Below, piece by piece: positions 35,238 through 45,572 of a DNA stretch of 64,000 bases. The DNA comes from Mesostigma viride (taxonomy: Eukaryota > Streptophyta > Mesostigmatophyceae > Mesostigmatales > Mesostigmataceae), in contig RPFO01000131.1 of assembly GCA_009746045.1 (NCBI GenBank), forward strand, positions 1,220,966-1,284,965. The letters are read 5' to 3'. The notes beneath the pieces are model-generated. The model was not told the DNA's origin, made no database searches, and was given only the letters and a program-made list of their open reading frames with translations. Each line of letters starts with the position of its first letter. Within the stretch, counting starts at the first letter, position 1. The translations under genes were made by a program, and so were the position numbers.

Positions 35238-36379
35238 TACTTGGGTGCCTTCACTTTGATGCAAGTAATTATATATCATTGGTAAAAAGGCCAGCAATAA
35301 CTAGGGGACCGTGCAGTGGGCCAGCAAGGGGCCAACATGTTAAACATGGCTAAACAGGTGGGGATGTGATAATAAGTAACTCACATATTCTCACCTTCCA
35401 TACAACAACCTTGTTTTCCAGCAGGCTGAAGAGCATGACAGGCGTCTATGAGCTCGCCAGCTCCTTGCAACGGTGATGCCGCTCCCAGGCAGCTAGGGTC
35501 CTTGACTTCGCAATATAGAATGTCTACCGTGTGAAAACCTCCATACAGGAAGCGTAGCAAAGCCAGATAACTGCCCGATCAATTCTGGGTAGCTTTAGGA
35601 AGCATGGCATACGCATGCAGCGTAAGGAAAACCATTGAAAGCTGCGGAAAATCTGATAGCACAACTGCAACAAGTGGAGAACAAAATAGCAAGAAAAACC
35701 CAGAAACGGCGCAAAAAGTTTCATGCCAGGTTCATTAAGAGCGCAAACAGACTGGGCGGTGACATGCGGCAAATCAACGTACCACGGCCGGCATTATTTC
35801 CTACCCAGGCGCGCAAGAAAAGCCAGCCAGCCATGGATGGATTAACCGCGGATCGCGCAGGCCTGAACGAAATCATTTTAGAAATGACAGGAAATGGCCG
35901 CAGATCGAAGATGCTTAGGTTATTTTCATGGTGTCCGTTACTAAACGGCTCTTCAGCTGCATCAAAATAACCCACGAATATCGAGTTCTACCGTCGCAGG
36001 CACACATGCTAGATTATTCATCGCGGCCAAGTTGTTGGATGAGACCCCCGTGCAAATCTGTGCCAACAAAGGCAGCGAATTTGCAAATAGTGCAGATCTT
36101 GCTATGAAACATCATAGTAGAACATCACTTTTAACCATCGGCTTAATTTTTTCGCCTGTCGCCCGCCGGATTAGCCATATTTTAACGGAACGCACGTCGC
36201 CATGGCCACCTCCGCACGGTGCGCGCACTGTGCACCACAATTTCAAAATAAGATCGCGTCGAATTGTGAAAGTTCAGACGGGTCAGTACTTAGTAGAGAT
36301 ACGAAATCTGTTGCTTCAAATCGTTGCCCTGTCGTTCTGGCATCCTAGCCGCGCAAAACGTAAAAAAAACGCGGAAAAC
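35238..36379. other. Right interior of the hAT-like element
   Basis: No transposase (BED finger or hATC dimerisation domain) recognised. A plus-strand open frame at 35635-35970 (basic start, NLIAQLQQVENKIARKTQKR) has no clear family. Confidence 0.35.
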
Positions 36380-38129
36380 ACGGCATTATACGGTATAATA
36401 CGGTATAATACGTCATTATGCGCTAAAACGTATTACGTATGAAAAATCATACGCTCAAAGCCAGCGTATTACGTATTATACCGTATTATACCGTATTATA
36501 CGGCGTATGATTTTACACTGCCGGCCAGACCATGCAAGGGCGGTGTCGACCTGGCTGGTGCGAGCAAGGTGTCCTACAAATGCTATCCTACGCTGTCTAA
36601 TCTCGTCCGAAATACGAGGCATGCCCTGATACAAAGACTCTGATGACGGGCGCTTGGAAAACCCTACGTTCAGGACCTGTCGGAGCATCCTGTAAACTGT
36701 GCCGTCTAGCCTAGATGCCAGTGTGGGGGTGAGTGTCCACGCCTCGGCGCCATACGTGAGCACCGTGAGGACGAGGACCTTGAAGAGCATACGCTTGCGG
36801 TGTTCGCCCAGGCCCTTGGAGCGCCAGTAAGTGTTGAGCGAACGGAGCCTAGCCCAGGCTGGCCAGGCCAATGCGGGTGACTCCACATCGTCGGCTCTGT
36901 CAGGAAGCCAGCTCCCTAACAGTTTGAAGCGGTTGCGGAACGGGACCGTCGTCCCGTCGAGCAAGCGCGGCAGCGGCGGTGGACTGGTGGAGGCCCCAAT
37001 CACCATCGCCTCAATTTTGACACTAATATCTCCAACCCCACCGCCCTCGCCTCCAGGCCCAGACAGTCCAGCCAGGTCTGAATGTCCTCGGGGCGCGCGA
37101 TGAGGGCGGTGTCATCCGCATAAATCACTGAGGTCGGCCAGGCGGTAGCCAGGCTCAATCCCACCGTGCTCTTTCTCGTTAAGGATGTCCAAGCCTGGCT
37201 CGAACCCCTTATAAGAGCAGTAAAGCGCGCACGTGCTCGGCGCATGACGTGATCCACGACAATAATGAACAAGTATAGGGACAGGACACAACCTTGCCAC
37301 ACCCCGTGGTGAAGGGGGAATGGTGGGGTGGTGCCTTCCGCAGTCCGCACTACTGCCTGTGAGCCCTCATACAGCCGGCGAATGGCAGCAATAATAAACG
37401 CAGGTGGCACTCGATCCAGAGCTAGGATGGCCCAAAGAGCCTCCCAGAGGACCGTGTCAAAGGCCTTATTTGATATAGTCAACAAAAATGAGGACCAACG
37501 GCAAACTGTCAGGGGGAAGGCGACGCACCTCCTCCATCAATCGGCGCGCGACAAACACAGCCATGACAGTGTTACGACCACGACGGAAACCCATCTGAGA
37601 CTCACCCATGCAGGTGTGGGTCCAGCGCGGCCCGGAGCCTGCTGTGCAGCATCATGCGCATGAAGACCTTCAGCGCGGCGCTCTGGAGGCAGACACCCCG
37701 GTAGAACTTTACCGGGGTCAGCAGCAGAGCCCTTCTTGTACAGCATGACGCGGATGGCCGTCTGCCACTCAGCAGGCGGAGGCTCGTCAGAAAGCAGGAC
37801 ACGGTTGCAGAACGCCAGCAGAAGATCCCTAACCGCCGGATCAGGGGTCTTCAGCAGCTCGGCAGAAAGGTGGTCAGCACCGACCGCCGCATCGTACCGG
37901 AGGCGAGCAAGGGCGCCGTCCAGTTCCTTCAAAGTGAAGCGGGGTGGACGACGTCGTTGACAGTGGCAAGGCAGCCCTCCTGCAAGGCCGGGACTTGGTA
38001 GTCCGCAGCCGAGGAGGGGGGCGCTGGCGGCGGCGGGGGTCCGGCAACCCCGAGGCGGGCGGCCGTCTCGCCCGGGGTGAAGCGGCGGAGGGGGGGCGCG
38101 AGCCCCACCGGTCAAGAAAACATTGTGGG

Positions 38130-39918
38130 CCCACTCGCCATCGTCCTTGCCCAGCCGCCTGGGCTCACAACATTGCCAGCAAACCCATCGCCAAGCGCCT
38201 CGCCCGAGCCCAAGAAACCCTGCCACAAACACAAATGGCGAAAGTACCTACCTGATTACGCCCGCTTTTCTTTTCAGCACTGGCTAGAGCTGACCACAGA
38301 AGAATGCGCCGAAATACTATATAGTGCGTATTTTGGCACAGGAACGCAAGCTCCATGGGGCCACAGGGCCCATCCCCGACAAGAACCTCAGGGAGAGGTT
38401 CTTTACCAGGGGAGAGCTCAACCACCGCCTCGCCATCCTGTGCAGCTTCTACCAGCTACCTATACGGCCAAAATCGACGCCAAGATCCGCGCCCCATGCA
38501 GCCCAGCCTGCGCGGCCGACAGCCACATCGGCTTCCTCCCTCTGCAAGGATGACATCCGAGCAGTGCTGGAGGAGCACGTGACCTGGCCGTTGGCCGAGA
38601 AGCTGACCTCGCTGAACACGACGCTCAACACGGTGGAGGCCCGGGTCTCCAATGTGGAAACCAAGGTCGCCCACAAGCTCGATCCAGCCCCAGTTCACGA
38701 CGCTGCACACCGCGGCGCAGGCATCTGAGACGCACGCTGCACTTGTCTCTCTCCAGGTGGAGGGCATGCAAGTGCGGCGTGCTCATGAAGAAGCTTGAAG
38801 CCATCACCGCCATGCACAACGAGGCCCTTGCCTCACAGGTCCCAAAGATAGCGGAGCAGACGGCCACCATCGCATCCCAGCCACCCCGGCTGGATGCTGG
38901 TGACCTCCCACCCCTCTCCTATGCGGACCTGCTGCGGACAGCGACCGCCTCCACATGTATGCACCGACGCCATCTCTACGAAGCTCCAGGAGCTTGAAGA
39001 CCTTCGCCAGGCTCAACAACGGGAGGCCACCGACCGCGCCCGCCGCGACTGCCGGGTGGTGCTGCGTCGCTTCCCCCAGAAGCCAGGTGAGACGTCAACC
39101 TCCCTTGCCGACGAGCTCAAGGACCAGCTCCTTACCCTCATGGGCCTGGTATATAGGTGAGGTAGAACCGCGTGGGTGCCACCGCCTTCCCCACTCACGG
39201 GACAAGGCGGCTCCCCCACGTACCAGTCCTGCTCACCTTCCCCTCCCGTGAGGACAAGCAGCGGTTCCTCTCTCGTCGCAAGCGGTTGCACGACCTCACC
39301 TAGCTGGACGCTAGACGACGACCTGGCCCGGCCCCGCTCAGCATGCACAGCAGCAGCGACGTGACCTGTGGCCTGAATGCCTCCGCCACAAGCAGGACCC
39401 CCAGAAGCCCAAGGTGTACTCAGTGGAGGGACGGGGACCTGATGATCAACCACAAGATGTGGACGCGCCCCCAGCGGGCTAGAATAGCTTGTAGCCCTAG
39501 CTTGACTTCATTGGTAGTCACTGCCGCCATGGCAGCCATGCTTAGAATGTTTGCCTAGTTGTGCCACCTTACTACCTACTCACGTGCACCGCTAACGCAC
39601 GGTACACAACCAGCCATAGCCTTAGCTTATTAGTCATTGTATAGCCATGCTATGTCCTGGCTTCGATCAGATTATACTTGCCTAGTAACGCTCCTTGTTA
39701 TGATATGCTCACATGGGTCTTATTGCACCCACAGACTGCCGGATCGTTAGCGTGCCCGTTTAGCTAGCGTGCCCGCATGCAGCTGTGGCATGCCTTTGGC
39801 ATGAAGGAGGCTGGGGGTCTCTGCCCTTTCTCCTGTTGTGCACACACAGGGATTAAAAGCACTTCGGTGCTCCGTGACTCCCCAACGGGAGCACGTGTTT
39901 AATTCATTCATTAATTAA
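38130..39918 (+). mobile_element. ORF1-only LINE, plus strand, degraded ORF1
   Basis: Plus-strand ORF1 pieces in order: SASPEPKKPCHKHKWRKYLP, HWLELTTEECAEILYSAYFG, a likely coiled coil (AEKLTSLNTTLNTVEARVSN), then CRVVLRRFPQKPGETSTSLA and LDDDLARP. A 3' UTR follows with a stem-loop at 39873-39895 and a short TTCATTCATTAATTAA tail. No reverse transcriptase. It is inserted into the end of a minus-strand LINE (39919 onward). The 5' boundary is approximate. The 3' UTR matches, inverted, the LINE split at 47327-55819. Confidence 0.65.
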
Positions 39919-40434
39919 GCTATCTAGTCTAGAAAATCCGAACTACACTACTCAGTGCTCAAAACGACCCTTCCTCTTGGGGGGAGGCCGGTGGCTTGCC
40001 CACCGTGGCTGGCGTGTGGGCCTGGACAATCTTAATTTCTGCCACCTCTTCTTGTTCTGCATATATGGCAGTCCAAAGAAGGGAGAGGGAGTGGATGCGG
40101 TGTTCAATCAAACTGCCAGGGCGCTGGGACCACTATGTTGGCCAGCAACATCTGGGTGTATAGTTCATGGCAGGTTTACCCAGCTTCCTAGGATCGAATG
40201 TCCTAGCTTGGTTGGGGCCAGGCCAGGTCAAGATATGCCGCCCTGGTTGGCGGCAAGCCGGCGCTGGGCCGGGGCCGGCCAGACCAATTAGGGCGGTGTC
40301 AACCTGGCTGGTGCGAGCAAGATGTCCTACAAATGCTATCCTACGCTGCCTAATCTCGATCGTCCGAAATATGAGGCATCCCCGGCTACAAAGACTCTAA
40401 TGACCTATGTATGCTTGGAAACAAAAACTCTAAT
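39919..40434 (-). mobile_element. LINE 3'-end relic, minus strand
   Basis: Resembles, in order, the 3' end of the LINE at 24430-24744: the reading ends in a PPP/KRR-rich tail near 39960-39990, with LARTSQVDTAL near 40300 read on the minus strand. Its tail is missing because the ORF1-only element 38130-39918 is inserted at that side. The other side is cut by the element beginning at 40435. Confidence 0.55.
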
Positions 40435-42565
40435 TAATTAATTAGGAACATAACTCCTTTGGTCGAGTAAATGTAGCATGCATAGCCCAGAGAAGGGGCA
40501 TATGGCATATGGCATATGGCTATTCTAAGCTACTTCCTGCAAGGGTGGGAATGTAAACAACACTTGCTCGAGGTGCACCAGGGCACCTGCACCCCCAGAG
40601 TCTCAAGCAACACCGCGGCCCAACTAAGGGGAGCCTGTCATGGGGGGGGAAGATCAGCATGGCTATACAAAATTAAAGGTATAAGGCATGGCGTCTCAGC
40701 AGAGAGTACCTCTCTGTGTAGTCACAGCATAACTAAATAAATAATAAAGCTACTATAAGGCGGCATCTGGCTGGTGTGTGGCGCGTCATGGGCACACATG
40801 CATGTACATGACTAATTAATGTTCATGATTCATGAGTCAGCAGCCTGGTATAGTACCTGTAGTAGGCGACGTGTGCACATGTACCGCAAGGCCACTGTCT
40901 AACTAGTCTACACTACTACTACTACTACTGCTGTATTCCCCTAAGCTGGGGCGTCTGGAGTCGCTGGGGCCGCGGTGGTCGCCATGGGGTCGCGTGCCAG
41001 GGCTTGTGGCCGACGTAGATGGCCGTCCCCTTCCAGTACACTGGCTGGCCCGCCTTGGTCTGCCGGAGCTGGAGGTAGGTCGGCCATAAATCCCGGCTGT
41101 CGCCGTTGTTGCTGCGCCGGGGTCAAGTCGTCGTCCACGGCCGGTGAAGGGAGTGTTCTCGAGCCGCTTGCGGCGTCTGAGAAACGAAATCTTGTCCGAT
41201 GAGGAGAAGCGGAGGCGCCCCGGCCTTACCCCGCGCGCGCGGGGAAAGCGGTGGGCGCGACCAGCTTAATCTCACCAAGAAGGCCCATGCGATCAAGGAT
41301 TTTGCTCTCAAGCGCATGCACGCGCAAGCTTCTCGGAATTCTCACCTTCCTCCATGTCGAAGTTCTTGAGTATGACGTTATAATAAGGCTGCGCTTGGCG
41401 AGCTCGGCCTCCTCGCGGAGGTCGAGCTTCTGCTGCTGGAGCTGTGCTGCAACGGCGGAGGTGGTGCATGGAGGTGGTGTGTTGCTTAAGCATGTCCGCC
41501 CAGCAGGTCTGGGTGGGAGGAGCATCGCCAGCGGCCGGGCCAGCGAGGGCTGCATGGCTTGGCAGCAATGTCCTTCACCACCTGGGCGGTGAGGCCTGCG
41601 GTGTTTTGCAGGACCTCGATGGCTATGGCATTGTCCTTAAGACGCTGGTCGATGTCGTGGATCGAGCTGCATATGGGCGGTGATGGCGGCGGAGGATGGG
41701 GTGGTGGCGGTGGAGGAGGTGAGGAGGGTGGATGTGGCGGTGGAGATGGTGGAGAGGAGGGGGAGCTCGGCAGTCAGCGTGCTGCTCATGGCCGGCCGCC
41801 ACATCTGCAGCGATGGGGGCCATGTGCTGCTCGAGGGCCTACTACTTAAGGAGTGAGCGGATGGAGGATTCGGTCAAGGTGGTGGTGAGGGGCTGGGGGG
41901 GCCATAGCTCCTTGATGGAGCGGCCAAGGAGGGAGAAGAGGGTGCGTTTCTGAAGGTGGTGGCGGCGGAGGGTGAGGATGGAGTCGAGGTTGTAGGCGCG
42001 CCTCTGGAAAGCATCGACGAGGCGACCTTGGTGGAAGAGCTGCTTGCACAGCTAGTTCAAGAAGCGAGGCATACGATCCGCAGAACACGTAGCTCAGGAT
42101 CTTGTCGTGGTTTAGCTTGTCGAAAAAGCCGGGCTGGCTGGCGTCAAAGTCGCACGTGTCCCCGTTCGGCTCGGCCGGGCGACAGCGCTTGGGCTCAGGC
42201 GACGCTGCGGGCGAGGCAAGCCCGGGAGGGGGCTGGGCGACCACTAGAGCTTGGCTAGTGGCGCCGCTGCCTTCTGGGCCGGAGGGCGAAGCTGCAGCCG
42301 AGGCTGCAGACGTATTTTCAGGGCTTAGCATAGCCGCCAGGCTGCGTTGCGCGGAGGAGCGTTTGCTTGCCATATATTGCGTAATAGCTTCGGAAAATTA
42401 TATCAGCGTGTGCGTCTTAGAAAGACTACTAAGCGATTGTGATATTCACGGCCGAATTTGGTGCCTAAACGTGAAAGTTATGAGCTCCGCCGTCAGCCAT
42501 GGCTACCTCGTGGCTCGTGGCTCTCTCTATTCTCTTCTCACGCGCATGTGTGCCCATTATGTGCC
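40435..42565 (-). mobile_element. ORF1-only non-autonomous LINE, copy 2
   Basis: Flanked by the 13-bp TSD CAAAAACTCTAAT at 40422-40434 and 42566-42578. Minus strand, with the decayed stem-loop (40446-40475) and TTAATTAA tail at the low end. Sister of 6082-8311. The two share the 3' UTR, ORF1 and a nearly common 5' end, where TGGCTCGTGG near 42520 matches 8273-8283. Contains no reverse transcriptase. Confidence 0.85.
40941..42373 (-). pseudogene. LINE ORF1 protein (RRM type), frameshifted
   Basis: Likely start MASKRSSAQRSLAAMLSPEN at 42373, then AQPPPGLASPAASPEPKRC, FDASQPGFFDKLNHDKILSY, a coiled-coil/RRM part (LDLREEAELAKRSL, KILDRMGLLGEIKLVAP) and the C-terminal DDDLTPAQQQRR. The same order is found in the ORF1 at 44284-44985. 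Frameshifts near 41850, 41550 and 41230 break it. The role is expected to be RNA binding in a LINE ribonucleoprotein. Confidence 0.65.
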
Positions 42566-42578
42566 CAAAAACTCTAAT

Positions 42579-42736
42579 GACCTATGCTTCTCAGGGATAT
42601 GTGCTACATGTATACTCCCAACAGAGTTATGTTCATAATATTAATTATAACTAACTAGTGCTCCGTCAAGTCCGGTGTTTTTTGCAACGTCTTACCCACA
42701 TCTGTTCGGTGCTGCCCCTTGGCACAAGCTCTACCG
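42579..42736 (+). other. R1 flank with a decayed LINE tail
   Basis: Carries a plus-orientation decayed stem-loop at about 42614-42640 (ACATGTATACTCCCAACAGA) followed by TTAATTATAA. After it comes unclassified sequence leading to the R1 repeat. Confidence 0.4.
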
Positions 42737-43876
42737 TAATGACTGACTGCAACGCCTTCAGCCTGGTGAGTCCCCTTTGCACCTTGTGCTGGTGGACTTC
42801 ATCAAAGCCTTCGATTCGGTTTTCTGGCCTGCGCTTTGGGACATCCTCGAGTTGTTCCGGATCCCCCGCCCCCTGATTGCTGTCATCCGCAACCTGTATG
42901 AAGGGTCCACCACTTCGGTGCGCACTTCTTACGGGACCACGCCCCCATGCCCTTTACAGAAGGGTGTGTGGCAGGGCTGTCGCCCTACCTGTTCATTATT
43001 GTTGTCGAATACGTAATGATTCAGGCGCGCAAGCGATTTGCCCGCATCGCGGGCAGGGAACCAGGAGTGCAGGTTGCTAACAAATTCTGGCATGGCGGGG
43101 CGGACACGGAGATTCAGCTGGCAGACATCATCTACGCAGACGACACCACCCTCTTCGAGGACACTGAGCACGTGCAGACATCATGGCTTGACTGCCTGGC
43201 TCTCGAGGCCCGTGCAGTGGGGCTTGAGGTCAGCAAGAAGACAGAGGCCCTGGCGGTTGGGCTCACCAACTCACCGCCGCCCCTCTATCTCCTAGACGGC
43301 TCTCGAGTCCTGTATCGGGACCGCGTTAAGCTGCTAGGCAGCCTGCTCCCCAGCTGCGGGGTTGATGTGGACCATCACATCTCCCTCGCCTGGCACGCTT
43401 TACGCCAGTACCGGGCCCTGTGGCGCAAGCCCCTGGGCAAGATCGAGAAACAGGACCTGTTCAAGGTCCTCGTCCTTCCTGTTCTCACGTATGGGGCCGA
43501 GACGTGGACCCTCACCGCCGACCTGGCCCGCAAGCTGGACGGCGCGGTCACCAGCATGCTGCGTTCCATTTTCAGAGTAGGATATGCTGCTCATGTCCGC
43601 AATGAGGACATGTACCAGGGCATGCCCTATATCACCAGCACCATTAAGCAACGCCGCCTGCAGCTAGTAGGGCACCTAGCTCGCACCAACCAGGTAGATC
43701 GACACCTCACGTGCCCCCCCCGCGCAGGACTGCGACCAGCCCAGCCTGGCCGGCACCTCCTGACGTGGGCTGGGCCCAGTGATGTTAGACGCCGCAAGGC
43801 CCGCACCTTCACAGAACAGCTAGTCGAGTCCTGACATGGGGGGCCTAGGCCTCTCTGTGATTTGGAAGAAGATGAT

Positions 43877-45037
43877 AATAATAATAATAATAAGCACGTG
43901 ACTGCGTCACGTGGGTGCCAATACAGAGTAAAGGAACCTTCAACCCTATATACACCGTGAGAAGGAGGGAGGGCGCCCTAGCTTCTCTCACTGCCGCAGG
44001 TGGGCAGGCCACAGAGCGCTCTCTCCACGGCATGGTGCCGGGGCGCAACACTGTGGGTGCAATACAACCAGTGCAATACCATAGGTAGGCTGACGCATAG
44101 CTTATGCTACAAATGTGAGGTGGGCTCAAGACGTCGGCTAATTAAGGCGCAAGCTGATGGCCACAAGGTGCCAGAGCTAATTGAAGGTACTATAACGCTG
44201 TGCGCTAATATCGTTTCAAGTGCTGTAATGCCTAAGCTATCCCATCATCGATTGCCCCCATCTAGACAACTAGCTGGAGTGCTCTATCCCGGGGAAGCCC
44301 GGGGGGGCTTCCACAGTTTCTTGTTGACATAGAGGTCCCCGCCCCGCCAGTACACTTGGGGCTTCTCGGGGTTGGTCTTGTGGCGGATGTAGTCGGGCCA
44401 CTGATCGCGGCGTTGCTGCTGCTGGGCTGGCGTCAGGTCGTCGTCAAGCGACCAGGAGGTGTCCACCAGCTTCTTGCGGCGAGAGAGGAACCGAACTCGG
44501 GCTGTGATGTCGCTGAAGGTGAGGACCACTGGAGGGGGCCCAGCCTTGGCCCGTGGATGGGGCAGGCGGTAGGCGCCCTGCAGTATCACACCTGGCAGCT
44601 GCATGCGCGCCAAGAGCTGTTTCTTCAGCTCGTCGAGAAGAGAGTCTGGGGTCTCCTCCGGCAGCATGTCGAAGCGCCTGAGGATGACCCGGCAGCGGCG
44701 ACGGCCGCGGTCAGCGGCCTCGCGGCGCGTGTCTTCCAGCTCCTGGAGCTTGGTGGTGATGGCGGTCGTGGTAGAGGATGCCTGGCTCTTGAGCAGGTCC
44801 GCCCAGGAGGCGCGAGTCGAGGGGTCATCGCTAGCCCTACCAGCAGGTTGGGCGGCGATGGTGGCCGTTCGCTCGGCGATCTCGGGGACCTGCGTGGCCA
44901 GGGCGTCTACCTTGGCAGCAACTGCCTCAAGTTTCACGGTGCCTTGGCCGACTCGGCCTTCCACCTGGTTAAGGCGGGTGGTCACAGTGGCTGTGGCCTC
45001 GGAAACTTTGGTGGCAATGTGCTCTTGCGTAGCAGTA
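43877..45037 (-). mobile_element. ORF1-containing LINE with type II stem-loop
   Basis: Flanked by the 12-bp TSD GAAGAAGATGAT at 43865-43876 and 45038-45049. Minus strand: 5'-truncated ORF1, 3' UTR, stem-loop at 43895-43913 (CACGTGAC/GTCACGTG) and a (TTA)n tail instead of (TTAA)n. The same 3' UTR occurs in the fragment at 59734-60368. The stem-loop is shared with the reverse-transcriptase LINEs at 26042-35225 and 48400-51116, although the UTRs upstream differ. Confidence 0.88.
44284..44985 (-). CDS. LINE ORF1 protein, best preserved copy (233 codons)
   Basis: Open frame with a heptad-like N-terminus (LNQVEGRVGQGTVKLEAVAA, a probable coiled coil), an RRM-like core (CRVILRRFDMLPEETPDSLL, ARMQLPGVILQGAYRLPHPR), FSDITARVRFLSRRKKLVD and a C-terminal segment beginning SLDDDLTPAQQQQRRDQWPD. 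The order coiled coil, RRM and C-terminal domain is that of L1-type ORF1p, a trimeric RNA chaperone. The frame probably began upstream, since the element is 5' truncated, so the Met may not be the original start. Confidence 0.7.
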   Translation of the reverse strand: MTTRLNQVEGRVGQGTVKLEAVAAKVDALATQVPEIAERTATIAAQPAGRASDDPSTRASWADLLKSQASSTTTAITTKLQELEDTRREAADRGRRRCRVILRRFDMLPEETPDSLLDELKKQLLARMQLPGVILQGAYRLPHPRAKAGPPPVVLTFSDITARVRFLSRRKKLVDTSWSLDDDLTPAQQQQRRDQWPDYIRHKTNPEKPQVYWRGGDLYVNKKLWKPPRASPG

Positions 45038-45343
45038 GAAGAAGATGATGGACAAGGCCAAGTGGGCCCAGGTCATAGAGGACAACGAGCCCCCCCCAGT
45101 GGGGAAGCGCCCGCGTGTGCAATCCCGTGGGAGGCACGCCAGATAGCTCCCCTAGGGCAGCGTGCGGCTGCCTAGATAGATGCTGTAGTTAGAATGCTGT
45201 TAGATAGATGTAGTATGTAGCCGATGTAGATAGATTAGACCGGTAGGACTGTTTGCACCCATCCATCCATCCACCGGGGTTAATGCTCCGTGACTCCCCA
45301 ACGGGAGCACGAGTCTTATTAATTAATTAATTAATGACTGACT

Positions 45344-45572
45344 AGCTAGCTAGAACTTTTAAGTGGTTTTCCATTTGCGGGCATTTCCTCGTAAATGGTG
45401 GGAGAGCGATCGCAGCAATGGTGCTCACCACTAGACACTCCCGGCCAGTTAATTAGGCTCGAAACACACGCCCTGATATACAAGCAAGCTGTTTCCGCCC
45501 CCATCGTCTACCTGTCATCTAGTCGCTCTACACGTAAGCTGGCCATAATTTCAATGCACAAGGCTACACATT
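45344..45572 (+). repeat. Right part of repeat R1
   Basis: Matches SEC23 intron 9 (about 21843-22046) until CACAAGGCTACACATT. There the similarity stops and TGTCACGG begins, which marks the left border of the gypsy element. Confidence 0.8.

Larger units (their letters stand above)
24745..36520. mobile_element. hAT-like DNA transposon, 11.8 kb including nested elements
   Basis: Flanked by the 8-bp TSD CCGGCCAG at 24737-24744 and 36521-36528. The related LINE at 9437-9460 shows the uninterrupted sequence. Terminal inverted repeats are CAGAGTGCAATCGTACG (left) and CAGTGTAAAATCATACG (right, inverted), 13 of 17 matching. An 8-bp TSD with CAG termini is the hallmark of hAT elements. Both subterminal regions (24780-24870, 36380-36510) carry repeats of TACGGTATAA or its complement. 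Without nested insertions it is about 1.7 kb (24745-25099, 26014-26041, 35226-36520). No transposase was recognised, so it is probably non-autonomous. Confidence 0.8.
24308..38130 (-). mobile_element. LINE with reverse transcriptase, split by a hAT-like element
   Basis: A minus-strand LINE in two parts: 24308-24744 (3' end) and 36521-38130 (ORF2), separated by the hAT-like element. The 3' part holds TWPGPKGIAKKVGKHV and EYRIHSLSLL, a stem-loop at 24338-24362 and a (TTTAA)n tail. The ORF2 part holds IVVDHVMRRARARF, VIYADDTAL (reverse-transcriptase catalytic YADD) and QGMPRISDEIRQRRIAFVGH. Several frameshifts break ORF2, for example near 37000 and 37490. The 5' limit near 38130 is approximate and no TSD was found. 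The clade looks RTE-like from the reverse-transcriptase motifs. Confidence 0.72.
42749..45331 (+). mobile_element. 5'-truncated LINE (ORF2), split by a minus-strand LINE
   Basis: Flanked by the 12-bp TSD TAATGACTGACT at 42737-42748 and 45332-45343. Intron 9 of SEC23 (21829-21842) gives the empty site. Part one, 42749-43876, encodes ORF2 from LVDFIKAFDSVFWPALWD through YADDTTLFED to VGHLARTNQVD. Part two, 45038-45331, encodes the C-terminus (MDKAKWAQVIEDNEPPPVGK), 3' UTR, stem-loop at 45289-45311 and (TTAA)n tail. Frameshifts lie at about 42965-43010 and 43820. Reverse-transcriptase motifs are otherwise conserved. Confidence 0.85.
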
